Of a stretch of 64,000 nucleotides of DNA, positions 1-13,480 are shown piece after piece (position 1 is the stretch's first letter; each line of letters starts with the position of its first letter). The translations under genes and the position numbers were made by a program. Location: contig JBLDXI010000002.1 in the NCBI GenBank assembly GCA_047495785.1, positions 310,001-374,000 on the forward strand, in the 5' to 3' direction. The notes under the pieces were generated by a model. The model had not been told where the DNA came from. It worked only from the letters and a program-made list of their open reading frames with translations, and searched no databases. The stretch comes from Lepidodermella squamata (taxonomy: Eukaryota; Gastrotricha).

Positions 1-3000
1 TTGTAACACATCCCGCCCCACGCTCGCCACAAAACAGGACAGATAGTCGCGGTGACCTGGCAACTGAACCTCAGAGATGTCGAGCAATCAGCCAACTTAG
101 CGTAACCATCGGCATATAATGCAACACATTTACCCAAAGCAACACTAGGCGTGTAACCAGGTGCCCATTGAACATAAGTCGTCGCCAACGAAACTAAATC
201 AAACGTAAAACCTGTCCAGATCGGCTTCGAGCTATCGTTCCAAGCGGAATTTTCTAGCAAAAATTGAACTGCTTGTTGCCACTCATCTTGACTGCGTGGA
301 GCTACCAGTTGACCGCCGAAATTAGCTATGCAGCTACCATTCGACGAGGCAGCATTTTGAGGGCCACTTAGATCCGAAATGCAACGGCCATTTTTAAGCT
401 TCAGCGTTTGGTTCAGGATGTAATTATCGCAATTTCCACCGTAAGTTGGCTCGACCTGCGGTTTTAGCTCGCAAACGTAAGGCAATCTATTCGAACTATC
501 TATCACATTCCAAACGCCGTTTGAAGAAAGCATTGCAGCGCCACTTATAGCTGGTTTCGATAATGGGGTTTGGATCATGCCCCAGTTTGAGAAGGTGGAA
601 ATCGGGCCAGATCCATCCAACCAGAGCCAATCGTTTCTCTCACCCCCTGCAATGAGACCGACCCAAGCTGAGGTTAGGCCGAGAGATGAAAGCTGATCTC
701 GGATAAAATTGTTCTCCTCCATGCTTGCAATTGCCACTAAATTGCCACCAAAATTCTGCCGGCAGTTTCGCGCTGCAACATCCATGGATTCGATTTGAGC
801 GATAACTTTATAACAAACTCCATTTCTCAGAGTCATGCCGTTAGGACAATTCGTAAAGGCTGGGGTCACTTCTGTTAGCAGGCGTCTACTCGCAATCCTG
901 GAGAAGTATTTACTAGGCCTAGACTCTGATAGGATGGGCCTTTCGCACAATATACCGGCACTCGCATTATTTGGTTCCACCGTTGCTGTTTTTAGATCGA
1001 ATGTGTATAGACGGCCAACTGGTGCGTTGTCTCTATCCGGTTTGAAAACATTTGCATACCAATCCGTCTGCATTCTGTAGCCATTAGCGCCCAACAAAGC
1101 TTGGATGTAGTACTTGTTAGCGTTAGACGATGTTTGATTGAGGACACTGGCTAATTTAGCGTAGTCTGACGCGCGGCCTTTCGGGCTGAACAGGATGCTG
1201 TTGTAGTATTTGCACGTTCTGATCGCTTGAGCCCATGTTCCTACAGAATTAGGAAAAGCTCGATAACAGCTGCTGCCATAGGGTGTCCAAAGTTCCCCAT
1301 CAGGCCCACACAACTTAAAATCTGAAAAAGAAAATAACATATGTGCAGCGTTTTACATGTTCCGGGGCTGCAATCGTAAATTTATAAACTAGCTAAATAT
1401 TTTATAACTAGGAAAAATCCTTGAAGTCTTACTTGAAGCCGCTTGCTGGCATATAAAAGGTGATTCAAAATTGCAGTCATATGGTACTGGCGCTCCTCCC
1501 TTATACATGGCCGCACATTGCTGCTGCGAGGGTCGAAGAGTGCCAAGGAATGAGAACAAATCTCCGTTTCCAGTCAGTCCAGTGTAGAAGCCTTGGCGAT
1601 TTCTTAGAGAGGTCAGGCCGACCCAGACAAAGCTAAGCGAAGCCGGGAATGTGGACGCCAAGTGAGTTATGTTGAGACTACCAATATATTGAGCACTGGC
1701 GAGAGTTCCGCCTAGCGAGGCACAGTGGTACTCAGCATCACCGAAAGTCTTGTTGACATTCACGAACAGCAGACAGACACCAGCATTGCTTATTAGGGTC
1801 CATCCCGGTTGGCATGATCCATTTGTAGCAACAATATTGTCCATATCAAGGGAAACAGGCGTCTTTCCACCACCAAAGTCTAATGTCCAATTTGAGGTCA
1901 AATCTGCGATTGAAACAGTGTTAACAACCATTATTGAAAATATTGATCCGATATACCTTGAGAAGGAAAGCCAGCGTAGGAAATCACTTCTATCGCAACC
2001 GAGGTGCTATACAGCATAGCTGGCGGGTTTGAGAAACGGACATCCACATCTCCAATAGCATTGTAAACAGGGATGTAGTACTAAATATCAATGACTAATG
2101 TCATTCTTATGATCTTAAACGTGTTTTACCGTGAAATTTGTGTTGTTCCTGTCATTATAGGCTCGAAGTATCATCGTATAGTTCCCTGCATCTGGGAACA
2201 CCCTCGATATCGTTACGTAGCTATCCGAACTCGACCAGTTGATCGGCTTCAATATGGCTAACAAATCACCCCATCCGACTTCGTACTTGCAAGAGCAATC
2301 GTATGTTCGAGTCAAATTGAACTGAGCCATGGTTTGCGAGTAGAGTTTACCCGTTATCACTACACTCGGCCTCGGACAGCCCGATTGAATCGTAACAATT
2401 TGCGAAACAGTCAACACATTTATCGGCCAATTCGAGTCAACAGTCGTAGCCGTGAAAGGAACATCGCCACACGACGTCTGCCAAATAATGTTCATCGCAA
2501 ATGTTGTTGAATCCACCGTTATAGCTCGAACCAAGGGGACATGTTGCCGTTTGATAGTACTTGTAGCTGAAATGGTCGAATTGACAACGGGGAGGCCAGA
2601 GATCGAGTAACTTGGGACGTTCGTGACATTAGCTTGTCTGGGAAGTCCGATGCCAGTTCCGTTAGTTGGTAACGAAATTGCCATGATTGTTCCGATTGGA
2701 TATTCCCTAACCGCCTCTGGTGGCAAATAGTAAATGCGACGTCCCTGGCCGAGTAGGATGAAATCATGCTTCATCTCAACTTTGTAATCAACCGGCGAAT
2801 TCGCAGCGTTGTAGTAGTTCCAAATCGCAGGTGTCCAGGAGTTATTGGCTGTTTTCGCGCAGCAACCTTTACCCCACTCGCAGCGGAAGAACCCTGTTGG
2901 ACACTTGAAGCTGAACAAAGAGGCTCTTTGGAGCTTACACGGCAGTGAAGTCGATAAGCATGTGTAAGCTTGCATGCAAAAGGCTGTTCCGGTTGGACAG

Positions 3001-6000
3001 ATGGGTGTTAAGAAAAATACACTGAAAGATCCGCCTTTTTCGCAGCTAATAAGAAAAATCAAATGAAACTCAGAAAAATGCCTATGTACCCGCCTTACTT
3101 TATTTCGATTGCATAGACAGATGTTGATTTATCGAAGGGATAATTCACTGACATTGAAAGGGATGGGACGTAATTCGGGTAAGATACAGAATTGTTCGAT
3201 TCGATAATTCCATATTGACGCCTCGTAGCTAGAAAAAAATTACTTCATGACGATCCTAATAATGCCCTAACTTACCTATAACATTGGTTGCGTAATTTCT
3301 TTGACCTTGACCCGCTGCGCCGTAAGTTGTATTTATCGTGAAATTTGAGCCTCCCACAACTCGTACAAAGCATCTGATAAGAGTCGCGGCTGGTGCAGCT
3401 GTGGGACAGTCTTCAAAGTAAATATTCCGAGTTCTGGTTTCAAGTTGAAAATCTTTGAATATCGAAGTCTCCCCTCCCTCAGGGTTGAGTGATACGACAG
3501 TGAGTCGCTGATTTCCAACAAATTTCGGTGCGTAAAACGAGTCTCCTACGACTGGAATCGGTCCATCGATCAATTTAGGAACGGGTGAGAAGCCGAGTTG
3601 GTATACAAATAACTGGGAATTCGGCCTTCCAACGGACCAGAAAGGGAAGGTGAAAGGGCCGAAATTTTTTACGCCACCCTTGAAGGCAGTATCAGTAGTA
3701 ACTTGGAGGTTAAATCTGAAACAGTTAGGAAAATTCGGCCCAGTTGAAGTGATCCTCATAAATCTATCTGAATGTATTCCGTCAGTGAATAGGAATGTGA
3801 TTCTCGTATTCGTAGTATCCATCAGTGGTAAAATGATGCCGTACTTTGCAACGGGAGCAGTAATATTTGTTAGCACACCATTCACGCCAAAGAAGTACGA
3901 GGCCTTCGTCCAGGTGTAAGTTGTGAAGCCCGGGTCACCCGTAGTTCCCGATAGACGGAAATTATTGCCGCATAGGTTGTTCTGTGGTACGCACTCAAGT
4001 GTAGCGCTTTTGACTGTAACCATATCAGAATAATCAAGTTGGACATAGTCACTTGGCGTATTAAGGCACACGAAATTCGACGACCCAATGACTGCTAGGT
4101 GGGGATTGACCAACCCAGGGGAGCCAGTTATAGCCTGAGGAGTGATGCCGAATAGCGATGCATTTAGCACATAAGGTGAGTAATCCGATGGTAAACGGCA
4201 TGCGAAAGTTTTCAGCTCATTGCAAGACGTAGCCCTCCACTGAAAGGCCGATCTAGCATCAGCGTATACGCAGGGTGCCTGCATATCGGTGCTGTTCAGG
4301 TTTTGATCGATTGCAAGGTTATTCGTCGCACCAGGGCTACTGCCGCTGAAAGCGAACACGTCGGGAGCGGTAAACTTTGCATTGATCCAAATAGAGGACA
4401 GGCCATCACTTGTTTTAAGCATAGCTTCTCGACTGGAGGACCCACTCCCTTGAAACAAAGACCCTCCGGACACTAGATTCGTGCAGTATCGCGAGGCATC
4501 GGCGAAATTCATAGGAATTTTGACGTATAAAATGCAATATGAGCCGAGATAAACAGCAGGCGGCGAGCAACCTACAGCGAGATTAGGACTGTTCGAGTAA
4601 ACAGCAAGAAGTTACCTAAAATTTGAGGTGCTGGAGCTTCGCATAAAGCTTGAGCTGTTCCGCCTTGAACTACGTTCCACGAAGAAGAACCTGGCACAGT
4701 ATAACCCTGTACTGGATTCTGTTCACTACCGATCAAGTTGCTCCGAAACCTGTGTTAGACTCTTATTGAATGAATATGAATCTTCAGTGAATTTAACTTG
4801 TAAAACGAGGAGTGAAGTTGTCCATCCTCCCTATTGCACAGCCCCATAAGAGCATTCGTTGTAGTACCCCTACATCCGATCCATACGCGGCTGTGATTAC
4901 AAAACTCCAAAAACCTTTAATTATATCTTAATTTATCCATTACCTAGCATTCAACGAGTCGATCAAGGAATTCTCAGTCTCGTCATTCGGGTAGAAAAGG
5001 GTTGAGATGGAGTATGTTGCAGCGCAGTAGTTCTTCGCTTCATCGTACCCTGTCAGATCGGGACCCATCAATCGGTAGCATCTCGTGTAGAAAGGCGCAA
5101 TTGATGTGTAGCCAGGAGGACAGGCTTCAACGGGAAAGAGAGCAATATTGCGATAACCGAATCGAGAAATAATACTCACCTAAATTGCCTGAGTAGGGCC
5201 AGAAACCGATCGAGGTTTCATTAGTTCTTGACATGCTTGACTTGTACAAAGCTATAAGCCCACTTCCTTTCGGACCGCCGCCTAGATCGTTCGAATTTGC
5301 CGGGACTTTCATATTGCAATAACTGTTCTGAACCAGGTAAAACATTGCGTACAGGTTATCGTAACACCGGCAGTAGTAACCGCCCTCGAGACCGGCAAAT
5401 TTCTTGCCGGAATTCTTGCAAAACCACCGACATTTGCTTGCAGACATTGACCGTCGGTCCGCGATTACATAACGCGGGATAGCCTGGTAGGATATGTTGT
5501 AGCAACCAATGTAGTCGGGATGATTGCACCATTTCAAGGCCATGGTTTGCTCGTAAGGGGTCAGAGCTCGATCATAGAATTGCAGACACGACATTGAGCC
5601 GATGAAGTTGTAGTTGTTATCAGAAAATCCGGCTTACATTCGAAAAAATGCTTTAAAACTGTGAATTCTTGGTAAAATACCTACCTGGAGCATCTGCCGC
5701 TGTTCCGATGGTTAAATGTCCCTTGCTTGCCGGGAAATTTACGCCGTCACTGGTTCTTCGCTCCCCAACAACAGCGTTTACAAACCCATCAAGCGACACA
5801 ATCGTCGAATCACTCCCGATTTCGTACAAAAACCCATGCGAATGCCACTGGCCTGTTTTGTAGTTGGAAATCATCACACCATGCATAGCTGCATTACTCG
5901 TGTCATTTTTCATGGGATAGAAAATTGTCCCGTTGACGTAGCTACTCATCAGCCCATTTTTCGAGGTGTAACCTAGGTGGTTCTGGAAATTGTTGAGCCC

Positions 6001-9000
6001 AGAATCGTGTTTGATTTGATATAGCCACGTCGCACTGCGTGATCGAGCTTGAAAATCGAAACCGGCATCGAAAGTTGTGTTTAGCAGATAGAACTGGTTT
6101 GAGCTCCCGGGAAACCTAATCGCGCCCTGTGGAAGTCGATTTGGGCCATCGGTGAATTGGATACCGTCGAAACGAGCATGTATGGGGATGCTGTCCGGGA
6201 CAGTGTTATCGCCCAAAGTTTGGGCTGACATTGCGAAAAGAGCCGCTGGTTTAACAGGGGCTGATAGTAAATGATCAATCGACCCATCCAGCATCCTATT
6301 ACAATCAGCCTTGATCGAAAATAAATCCACAATAACCTCGTTATGGATCGTAAAACCTGTTTTAAAGCAGAATAAATTGGAATTCAAAGAGCAGTTATCC
6401 TTTTTACATGAGATTCGTGTATCTCCGCTCGGAGTTGCCCAATTTCCGAGGTAGAAGTTGTCGTAAATCATCGGCGAGTTTGCATAAGCGTTACCATTAG
6501 AGCTTGGAGCTGTTGCATTGCATAATGACTCGCCTTCAATAAACAGAGAAGCAGCCAGGTATTTGTTTCCGGAGACAGTGACCGTGTACATCGTCGCAGA
6601 CAGAAAATACCATTTCAAAGGATCAAATTTCGACCTTTTGAAATTCTCAAAAATCATCTTAAATAATCGGTAAATTAACTTACGGGATCTGACAGCTTGA
6701 GGTTACGTGGGGTCCACTAATGCCAACAGGAGTCCCAAAAGAGAAAAATACGAGATTTCCCTGAGATTTCAGGTATACGTTTCCAGTATTCTTCAGATAC
6801 GTGAACTCGTCGTTCGAATTTCTGTATAAAATAAGTGATAGAATATGTCTATGATCATACAATTCTTACTGATAGAAGAAGTAAAATGCTATCGTCAGTC
6901 CCAAATCACTGACCATCATTCGATTCATGTTGAGGAAAGTCATTTTGTAGTCAGGGTTGCTGACAGAGCAGCTTGACTGAAATGGAATAAATCTAAATTT
7001 AGAAATCATGAGAACAAAAATCCCACTGTATTGTAAGTTCGTTCCAGGACTCGCCCAGCTATGTTCGCTCCAACGGATACCGCCATTCCTTTTCGACCTC
7101 CAGGTCCCGGTACCCATTGAACGAGTGAGTTCGAATTCGAGCCGTAAGTCATCTTTAATACGACTTAATGTGAGGAGTGTAGAGATGATTTCGACTTCAA
7201 AGCTTACGGATAAGTGAATATTATGCCCGCTGACATCAAAAGACAATGATTTGTAATTAAGAGGCCAAAAGCCCACAAGACTAGTCGGATTCGAGAAAAC
7301 GTTTGTATCTATAAATAATTAAAATTTTCGGATGTAAGAAATTGTTTCCAATAACAAGTTACATTTTCCGTAGTAGAGATCCAGCGAGTCGTTGCACATT
7401 TTCTGAAGTTGCGGGAACTCCCAGTCAGGAACTGCGTAGTCATAAATCATGAAGCAGCTAAGAGCCCCATCGAAAGTCTAAACAATGCGAATTGATTTAA
7501 ATTATTTCGGAATTTTGATTTTGACTCACCGTGCCATTTGCAGATCCAAGTTGAAGCCAGCCGGTTGTAGTGACGGTTCGAGAGTCCAATGTTTTCGTAG
7601 CCAAAACACCGTCGACGTAGAGCTTTACAAGGTTATATCGAGTATCATATTCGACAACAATCCACAGCCATCGGTTAATGAACTGGAACTGGCTTTTGGC
7701 TTTAGCTTGAACAGATAGAATGGGATCAGGGCCAACAAATAGTCGGAACTCGAAAGTATCGACATCTGTCATGATTAAACCAGTAGTTTGTAGCTTTGAA
7801 CAAAATCTGTTTAAAAGTGTTGTCAGTCATCAGCTCAAATCTTACATCAGGTGCGTAAGGTAAGATGTGAGAGAATATTCCGCGCTGTGCTGTGACCTGT
7901 TGATCATAGGTTGAAGTGACGAACGCCCAGAAAGCATATGTGACAGAGTCATTCGATCCCAGGGTATACGCGTAATCTGGGTATTTAAATTCAACTCTGC
8001 TCGCTATAGAGTCGGAGTAGAATCTTGTCGCTGAAAATGGTATGCGGGTTGGACCGCTACGAGATGCACTTGAAATTGTCCAACCATCCAGTTTTCTGCC
8101 TGAAATGTCCTTTCCGCCTTAACGAAAGACGAATGCTTTACAATAAGTTCAAGTTGTGAGCAAACATACCAATATCTCGCCCTAGTGGCCAAAATGCTCG
8201 AAGCGACAGTGGTTTGTATAACAAGCCCCTTGGACCGCCTTTGAGCGATGTTCGATTGCTCAATCCAGAATATAGCGCGCTTTGGGTTGGCATAGATCCC
8301 GATTGGGTAACTAGAAAACCAATCATTTGACCGTTTAAAAACGATCGCGGAGCTTTAGAGCTGAAGTTTGGGCCAAATGGTGAATTGAGAACTGAGTAGC
8401 CTATGCGAATTCCATAGTTGGTAGATATCACAGAAGTTGAAACTGAACCAGGGGTGAAAACCACGCTACCGCTCGCTAACTGTCCACAAGACCAACCTCC
8501 GCCGAACTGGAACACTATTCTCCAAGTTATTTTCTTGCTCGCATTACCAACGATGTTGCAATCCTTGAATACATAAGTTTGAAATGACCCGTTGGACAGC
8601 TGCGTTGTCATAGCGAATGAGTCGTTTTTGGCATAACGCCAAAAGCTTATTCCTGACGACTTGTCCTTCGCAATGAATTCCAAAAAGGGGCCATCAGTTT
8701 CCTTCGTGATTTGAAAATTTATCTTCCACGAACTGATACCCGTTCTAGCCAAAACAGTTGCCTCGTCAAGAGCCCCTACGGTTAGACCGAACGTTCCGTC
8801 CCAGTTTAGAACCGGCCTTCTATACCAGCTGCTATAGACGTATGATAGATTTTCGTAAGGGATTGTAGGTACTGTAGTTAGTCTCTTCCCGCTCGCCTCT
8901 TGAATTCCGTAGTAGTCGGTCAGAGGCCAGTATGATCCGATAATTGTGAAGTCATTCGCTGGCAAGTACCGGGTAGTTTCTTCCTCATGAGCCCAAAGTT

Positions 9001-11084
9001 CCCTGTTAGTTACATTGAAGAAGTTTTCCACCTCCCATTCATAGTGGGAATCAGCTGTGGCCGCTTTATTGATGACGAACCCTGAAATCTCGTTCAGCGT
9101 ATTGTCAACTGATCCGTCAAGCTGGCCAAGAATGAGACCTTGCCTGATTCCTAGTTTCATCACGTCAATATTAACTGTCTGATTGAAGCAAGTTCCGCCA
9201 AGACGATTGTTCTTAACTACCAAGCGATCTTTGCTAAGGAAGATTGAGATAACTTGCCACCTGCCAACAAGTTGGCAACCAGTAAGCGTAGTTAAGCTTC
9301 GAGGTGTAGATTCGTTTTCGTAACGCAGACCAAGAAACAGCTCGTTGTTGCCGTATAAATGAACGCCTCGGCGATTACCAGGTGACGATCCATTCGTCAT
9401 GGTATTCACGATGTGGCAGAAAACCGGAGCATTCTATCAAAGAAAATGAGATGATACAACCTAAAGGTGAGTTATCCACATACGAGTGTTGATTGAATAT
9501 ATAACCAGAAAGACCAGGAAATTGTGCTGTCTGGTGTCAATCCAGCCGTAAACTTTGAATCGTAATTTCCGTCAAAATTTAAAAAGCTGACGCTTGAATT
9601 AGAACCAGAGACGAATTTGACACTAGTTCCAAGTAGTGAGCCGGATGGGCCACTGCCACGATTCGTAAGTTGGAAACGAACTGCCCCGGTGATCAGCGAC
9701 TGTGGCTCGAAGGGAAGAATGCCCGGCTCGATATGAGTAAGATCGCGACCGGCGTAAGCCAACGTCAACGGCAGTGCGACGGCTTCGTACTTGTGGAACG
9801 TGCCGGTGACGTCAGTGGCGTGCAGCACGAATCGGCAATAGCTAGGCAACACGCTCGCACAGGGCACAGCGACGTAAGCTGCGGCGTCGGTATCAAACGC
9901 GCCGCAAGCATCAGTACTGCCTACTAACGAGCCTGCGGAAAATTAAAAATATGTGTGTTTAAATTAGTTGAAAATTGAAGGAAATAATCAGAGATCACAA
10001 TGCAATCAGGTGATGCAAACATTTCAAAGGCAGTACGATGGTTTGTCACAGTGTGCGAAGTAGGATCCGGGTGCAGAGATGTTTTCTAGGAAGTTTCTAG
10101 CACCTAGCCGAAGAAACCAAAGGGTCGCGACACCCCAGCAACCCTATACTTCGCACCATAGTTTATCAAATGAGGTTATTCACGCATAACTTTTCAGCTA
10201 CGTCCCCATGCAAAGCAAATCTCTATAGATATGCTTTTATAGATATGCCTTGTTGAACTGTTTATGATTCATTATCAGGATTTCAAATTTCTCCAATGAA
10301 GAATTGAAAGTGATGTGATCACATCGGAAAGTTTCAGGTTTCAGGATGGTTGAATTTAATAAATGAAGATTAAAAGAAGTTTCAGCTTTGAATCTCCAAG
10401 CTGAAACACAATCTCAAAGTACCACGTTGGCATCACGCTCAAAGTTTCATGTTCCAGTACGATAACCGATAGCAGTGATACATGTAGCAAAATCGAATGC
10501 TCACGCTTGAAAGGGGTAGTTCTTGGAACCTCTTAGTTAGCCCAGCGAATTGTAGGAGAACATATTTTCTCTTTTCTCGTTTGGGAATTTATATCTCTCT
10601 TCAAAGGTTCTTTTCATTCTTCTGATTTTTTCAAGCCTCGGCGAGCTAAGCCCGTCCAATAAGAGCAACATTGAGTTCAGTCTTACCGATAGAGTAGTAA
10701 GGTAAATAAGCGCCATCCGGTGTCAACCACTGACTTCCGTTCCACCTCCAGCCCATCCACTTCAACGGAGTATCCATTTCGAGGGCCGGTGGGGCTATGT
10801 TGTAGTGAACCGCCAACCGAGCCCCGGGAGCCAAAGCAGCGCATTTCGTATCGGCTGTAGCCCAATCCGCCTTCACTTTATTCACCGTGAAACAGGCCTT
10901 ATTGACCTCGATCCAGCCGTTAGGACAATAACCTGGAAAATTTACAATGAAGGAAATGGCTAGGCATTACTTAATGACAGGGCTCACGATATGATGCAGC
11001 ATTTCCAACCAAAATATAAAGTAACAACTGTAATCTCAGCAGGAAAGAAGCTCCAGGCTTCATTCTTTCAGTAAGTCGGACCAT
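1..11084 (-). CDS. giant modular C-type lectin / LamG / WSC / PKD-like protein (partial, runs off left edge)
   Basis: Large extracellular protein read right to left. Start chosen at ATG 11084-11082 (second Met at 11063), giving a leader with a hydrophobic core (LLRLQLLLYILVGNAAS). Placed exons: 11084-10988, 10932-10687, 9932-9484, 9433-8170, 8099-7846, 7793-7530, 7477-7363, 7308 onward; later exons down to position 1 are clear as open frames but not all junctions are fixed. Domain order: C-type lectin (exons 2-3); four or five LamG/concanavalin-like units, several opening with a 'GFWPL'-like motif (about 9.8-5.5 kb); a WSC domain (5.5-5.3 kb, YIGCY then CRWFCKNSG); lectin domains at about 5.1-4.6 and 4.6-4.2 kb; PKD-like, Cys-containing stretch (4.2-2.1 kb); then lectin domains at 1.8-1.4, 1.3-0.9, 0.85-0.47 and 0.44-0.09 kb, with another starting at the edge. 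WSC, lectin and PKD domains together recall polycystin-1 ectodomains, but no GPS, PLAT or membrane segment is inside the window, so that assignment is inference. Many N-x-S/T sites fit a secreted or surface product. Confidence 0.8.
9933..10686 (-). other. long second intron of the giant lectin gene
   Basis: 754-nt intron splitting the first C-type lectin domain; the donor after TCTATCG and the acceptor TTCCGCAG join in frame. The other placed introns of this gene are about 50 nt, so this one is exceptional. It holds no open frame I can support. A stretch around 10.04-10.16 kb has short inverted similarity (GTGCGAAGTA near 10060 and TACTTCGCAC near 10150). Confidence 0.6.
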
Positions 11085-11571
11085 TACTAAATAATACCTG
11101 TGTTTAATGCCAGCTTACACAAGAAAACGAATCACTGCTTCGACCACGCATTTATCTGCGTTTATTCTATTTTTGTACTGGCTACGTCCGTTAAAAAGCT
11201 ATACGTTGAAAAGTAATAATCGATTTCGGCCCAGCCAATAAAACGCGTGGTGGAACTGCGTCAAGAAAATGATCTTCGCCGTTTATTTGAATTTTTAATT
11301 AACCGCACGATGCAGAATCCACAGTTACGGCAAGGTAGGGCTGCCCGGCCAAGGCTTTGAGCGGCAGTTTTTCTGTGCGTGAATTATCGAGCTAGCCGAG
11401 GAAAATCGATTCTCCACGGTCTAGGTGCATTGCGAAGCTTCACAAAGAAAAGGTTGAATTTTGCGCTGCGAAATCTCCCCCAACGAAATGTTCATCGATT
11501 CAGTCGAATGAAATTTCTAAATTATTGCATAAAATTAAACAAATTCTGTCAGTTTGCCGTGAAGCTTTATT
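11085..11571. other. intergenic, 487 bp
   Basis: Spacer between the start of the giant lectin gene and the 3' end of gene A, both on the minus strand. I see no supported gene. It should hold the lectin gene's 5' leader and promoter and the 3' UTR of gene A. Confidence 0.5.
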
Positions 11572-12624
11572 CTACACCGCGTATTCCTGAAATTTAGAGT
11601 TATCATTTACTCGAAGGTAGGAATCAATGAATGACTTTTTTTCTGAAGGAATAGGCCTGAAGTATTTTACGATGAAGTTGTCAATATTCTGTGCCATAAC
11701 GTCAAGCGCATCGTGATCTAATTCAACCGCTGAACTAATCCTTGCCACCAAAGGATCCTTTGATAAGCGACCCTCCACTGAGGTTGTTACATCTTCCTTC
11801 TTCATACGATCCAAACGTTCCATCCGATCGTCCCTCGTCTCACGGTTTGGATGTTTTGTGAACAATTTGACACTTAGGGCTGTCAGAGTTGCTCCGAAAA
11901 GCACTGCGACGAAGAGATACGCAGCAGCCATCATCATGTTTGGTTTTTTCCGAGCAGGGCCGGGTTCCAATTGCAGTTGTTGTGCTCGAGAGGTCTCAGA
12001 CCGAGGCTGGCCGCTGTCGCTTAACTGGAAGCCCCCGGCAGGGTTCCCAACGGACGAGGATTGTTTGCTGCTGCTACTACTACTGCTGCTGCTGCTCGAG
12101 GACTTTTTAGATGGGTCGAATTTATCGCTCCAGTCAGGTTCCTCCGGAACTTCAGCTCCAGTATTCGAGCCCTGATCAGACAATGTTGGTTCAGGGTCAG
12201 TATTACCCCATACAGGATTGGTAACTTCAGTTTCGCCCCAGTTGTTTATGTAACCCTGGCTGCGAGACAGGCTGCCCCAAGGCCGGCGCACGTTGTAACC
12301 CATCGCACTCATCGCAAGACTGATGTCGCTGCTGGAACTTTTCGCCCTCGCATCGTTGTCAAGCGCAAAGCCTCGAAATACGGAATCGTAGAGGCCAGGC
12401 TTGTTGAGATCACTCGGTTCACTGTTGACTCTTCTCAGCGGAGCGGCAGCAGCCTTGACCCTGGCTGGGCCTTGAAATAACTGAGACGCAGATTTCTGAA
12501 TTTGACGGGGAAGTCGGCCAATCACAGCGCTGCAATATATCTCATCACAGAGTAGAGCGCTCGATAATAGAATGGGAAATATTTTGACACACGTGTTTCT
12601 TGTTTTGTCATTGCTCTCTTTCAC
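11572..12624 (-). CDS. gene A: single-pass membrane protein of an unrecognised family (RGFALDNDA / conserved tail)
   Basis: Uninterrupted 350-residue frame. Residues about 10-30 form a hydrophobic leader with cysteines (TCVKIFPILLSSALLC). A motif FRGFALDNDA follows, then a Ser-, Gly- and acid-rich stretch with a run of about 12 serines, a transmembrane segment at about residues 229-254 (AAYLFVAVLFGATLTAL), and a charged tail of about 95 residues. The tail has hhSAVELDHDALDVMAQNIDNF then P-x-P, aligning with the tails of gene C (EAVLKFDEESREVIGRNLELF) and gene D (ASVLNFDQETRLLLGRNLADF). Predicted topology: serine-rich ectodomain outside, conserved tail inside. I know of no family with this layout; function unknown. 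Its neighbour upstream is gene B, same strand, 343 bp away. A CTTAA element lies about 35 nt before the ATG. Confidence 0.8.
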   Translation of the reverse strand: MKESNDKTRNTCVKIFPILLSSALLCDEIYCSAVIGRLPRQIQKSASQLFQGPARVKAAAAPLRRVNSEPSDLNKPGLYDSVFRGFALDNDARAKSSSSDISLAMSAMGYNVRRPWGSLSRSQGYINNWGETEVTNPVWGNTDPEPTLSDQGSNTGAEVPEEPDWSDKFDPSKKSSSSSSSSSSSSKQSSSVGNPAGGFQLSDSGQPRSETSRAQQLQLEPGPARKKPNMMMAAAYLFVAVLFGATLTALSVKLFTKHPNRETRDDRMERLDRMKKEDVTTSVEGRLSKDPLVARISSAVELDHDALDVMAQNIDNFIVKYFRPIPSEKKSFIDSYLRVNDNSKFQEYAV

Positions 12625-12653
12625 GGCAATTTAAATGCCTACAAAAGTCATTA

Positions 12654-12672
12654 CATTTTAAGATTGCTTTTT
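12654..12672 (-). promoter_or_regulatory. CTTAA element upstream of gene A
   Basis: On the minus strand this reads AAAAAGCAATCTTAAAATG. It matches the element found before gene C, gene D and the LamG genes, 30-48 nt before the gene A start codon. Role inferred only. Confidence 0.4.
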
Positions 12673-12967
12673 CAAAAAGTTTATGATGAAACATTTTTGC
12701 GACTTGAAAATACATGTTGAACATTCGATTCTTCGGTTAGGGCTGAAGAACTGCCTGAAGCTCAGTGATTTACCACGGCAGAAATTCTGACCATTGACCA
12801 TTTTTCTGGATACGAATGCTAGAGAAGTTACAGAGTTTACTATTTATTTCAATTCACGGATATTCGCTTGTGATAAATTATAGATACAAAAAGTCAATGT
12901 AAAGCTTCTGCCGCATGAAACCGTTGAAACATCGGCAGAAGTTGAAGCCAGAATTCCTCATCGCCAG

Positions 12968-13480
12968 CTAAATTTCGATTTCTTCATCGTTGAAACCTCC
13001 TTCATAACCTCCGTCCGAAGCCTCGTTTATCTCCATCAAAAATTCATCATTCAGCACAGATGAATCATCCGGAATAGGAAAAGAACTCAACATGGCTAGT
13101 GATGAGTCATGATCGTAGTCTCTGTTGCCCTTCATCAATGTTCGAAGTGATAAAATATCTTTCCCTGATTCAATCAAATCAATTTTTGAAAAGTCTTCTC
13201 TCGAATCAACCAAGCAGCCATCAGTGCTGCGGAATATTGAGTTCCCCGATTTTTTAGCCGGGGTGTTCGCAGTAGTGCAATATCGCCCGTACAAAATGAA
13301 GCTGGCAGCTACGACAGCTAAAGCGCAGAATAACCACAATGAGTTGAGGAATAAGCTCGGCTTCCTTTTTGGCTTATCGTGGTCCAAACTGATACCGCCA
13401 ATAGAGCTGCTTCGAGCGAGTAGTAGGCGTGATTTTTCAAGCTGATTTGAATCGTCCTTTGGGGATCGCAATTCGACCAT
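12968..13480 (-). CDS. gene B: small membrane protein, possible divergent member of the A-D group
   Basis: Uninterrupted 170-residue frame. No N-terminal signal peptide as read: it starts MVELRSPKDD, so a leader exon could be missing. A short motif IGGISLDHD (compare RGFALDND of genes A and D) precedes a basic patch and one transmembrane segment at about residues 45-67 (LWLFCALAVVAASFILYG). The rest is acidic and serine-rich, ending in GGFNDEEIEI. It lacks the N-L-x-x-F tail motif of genes A, C and D, so membership rests on size, layout, location and a weak motif. It lies 343 bp upstream of gene A on the same strand. Function unknown. Confidence 0.6.
   Translation of the reverse strand: MVELRSPKDDSNQLEKSRLLLARSSSIGGISLDHDKPKRKPSLFLNSLWLFCALAVVAASFILYGRYCTTANTPAKKSGNSIFRSTDGCLVDSREDFSKIDLIESGKDILSLRTLMKGNRDYDHDSSLAMLSSFPIPDDSSVLNDEFLMEINEASDGGYEGGFNDEEIEI

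Noticed and set aside
11858-12480. Several plus-strand frames over gene A
   Set aside because: Antisense shadows; leucine/serine runs reflect the poly-Ser codons of gene A.
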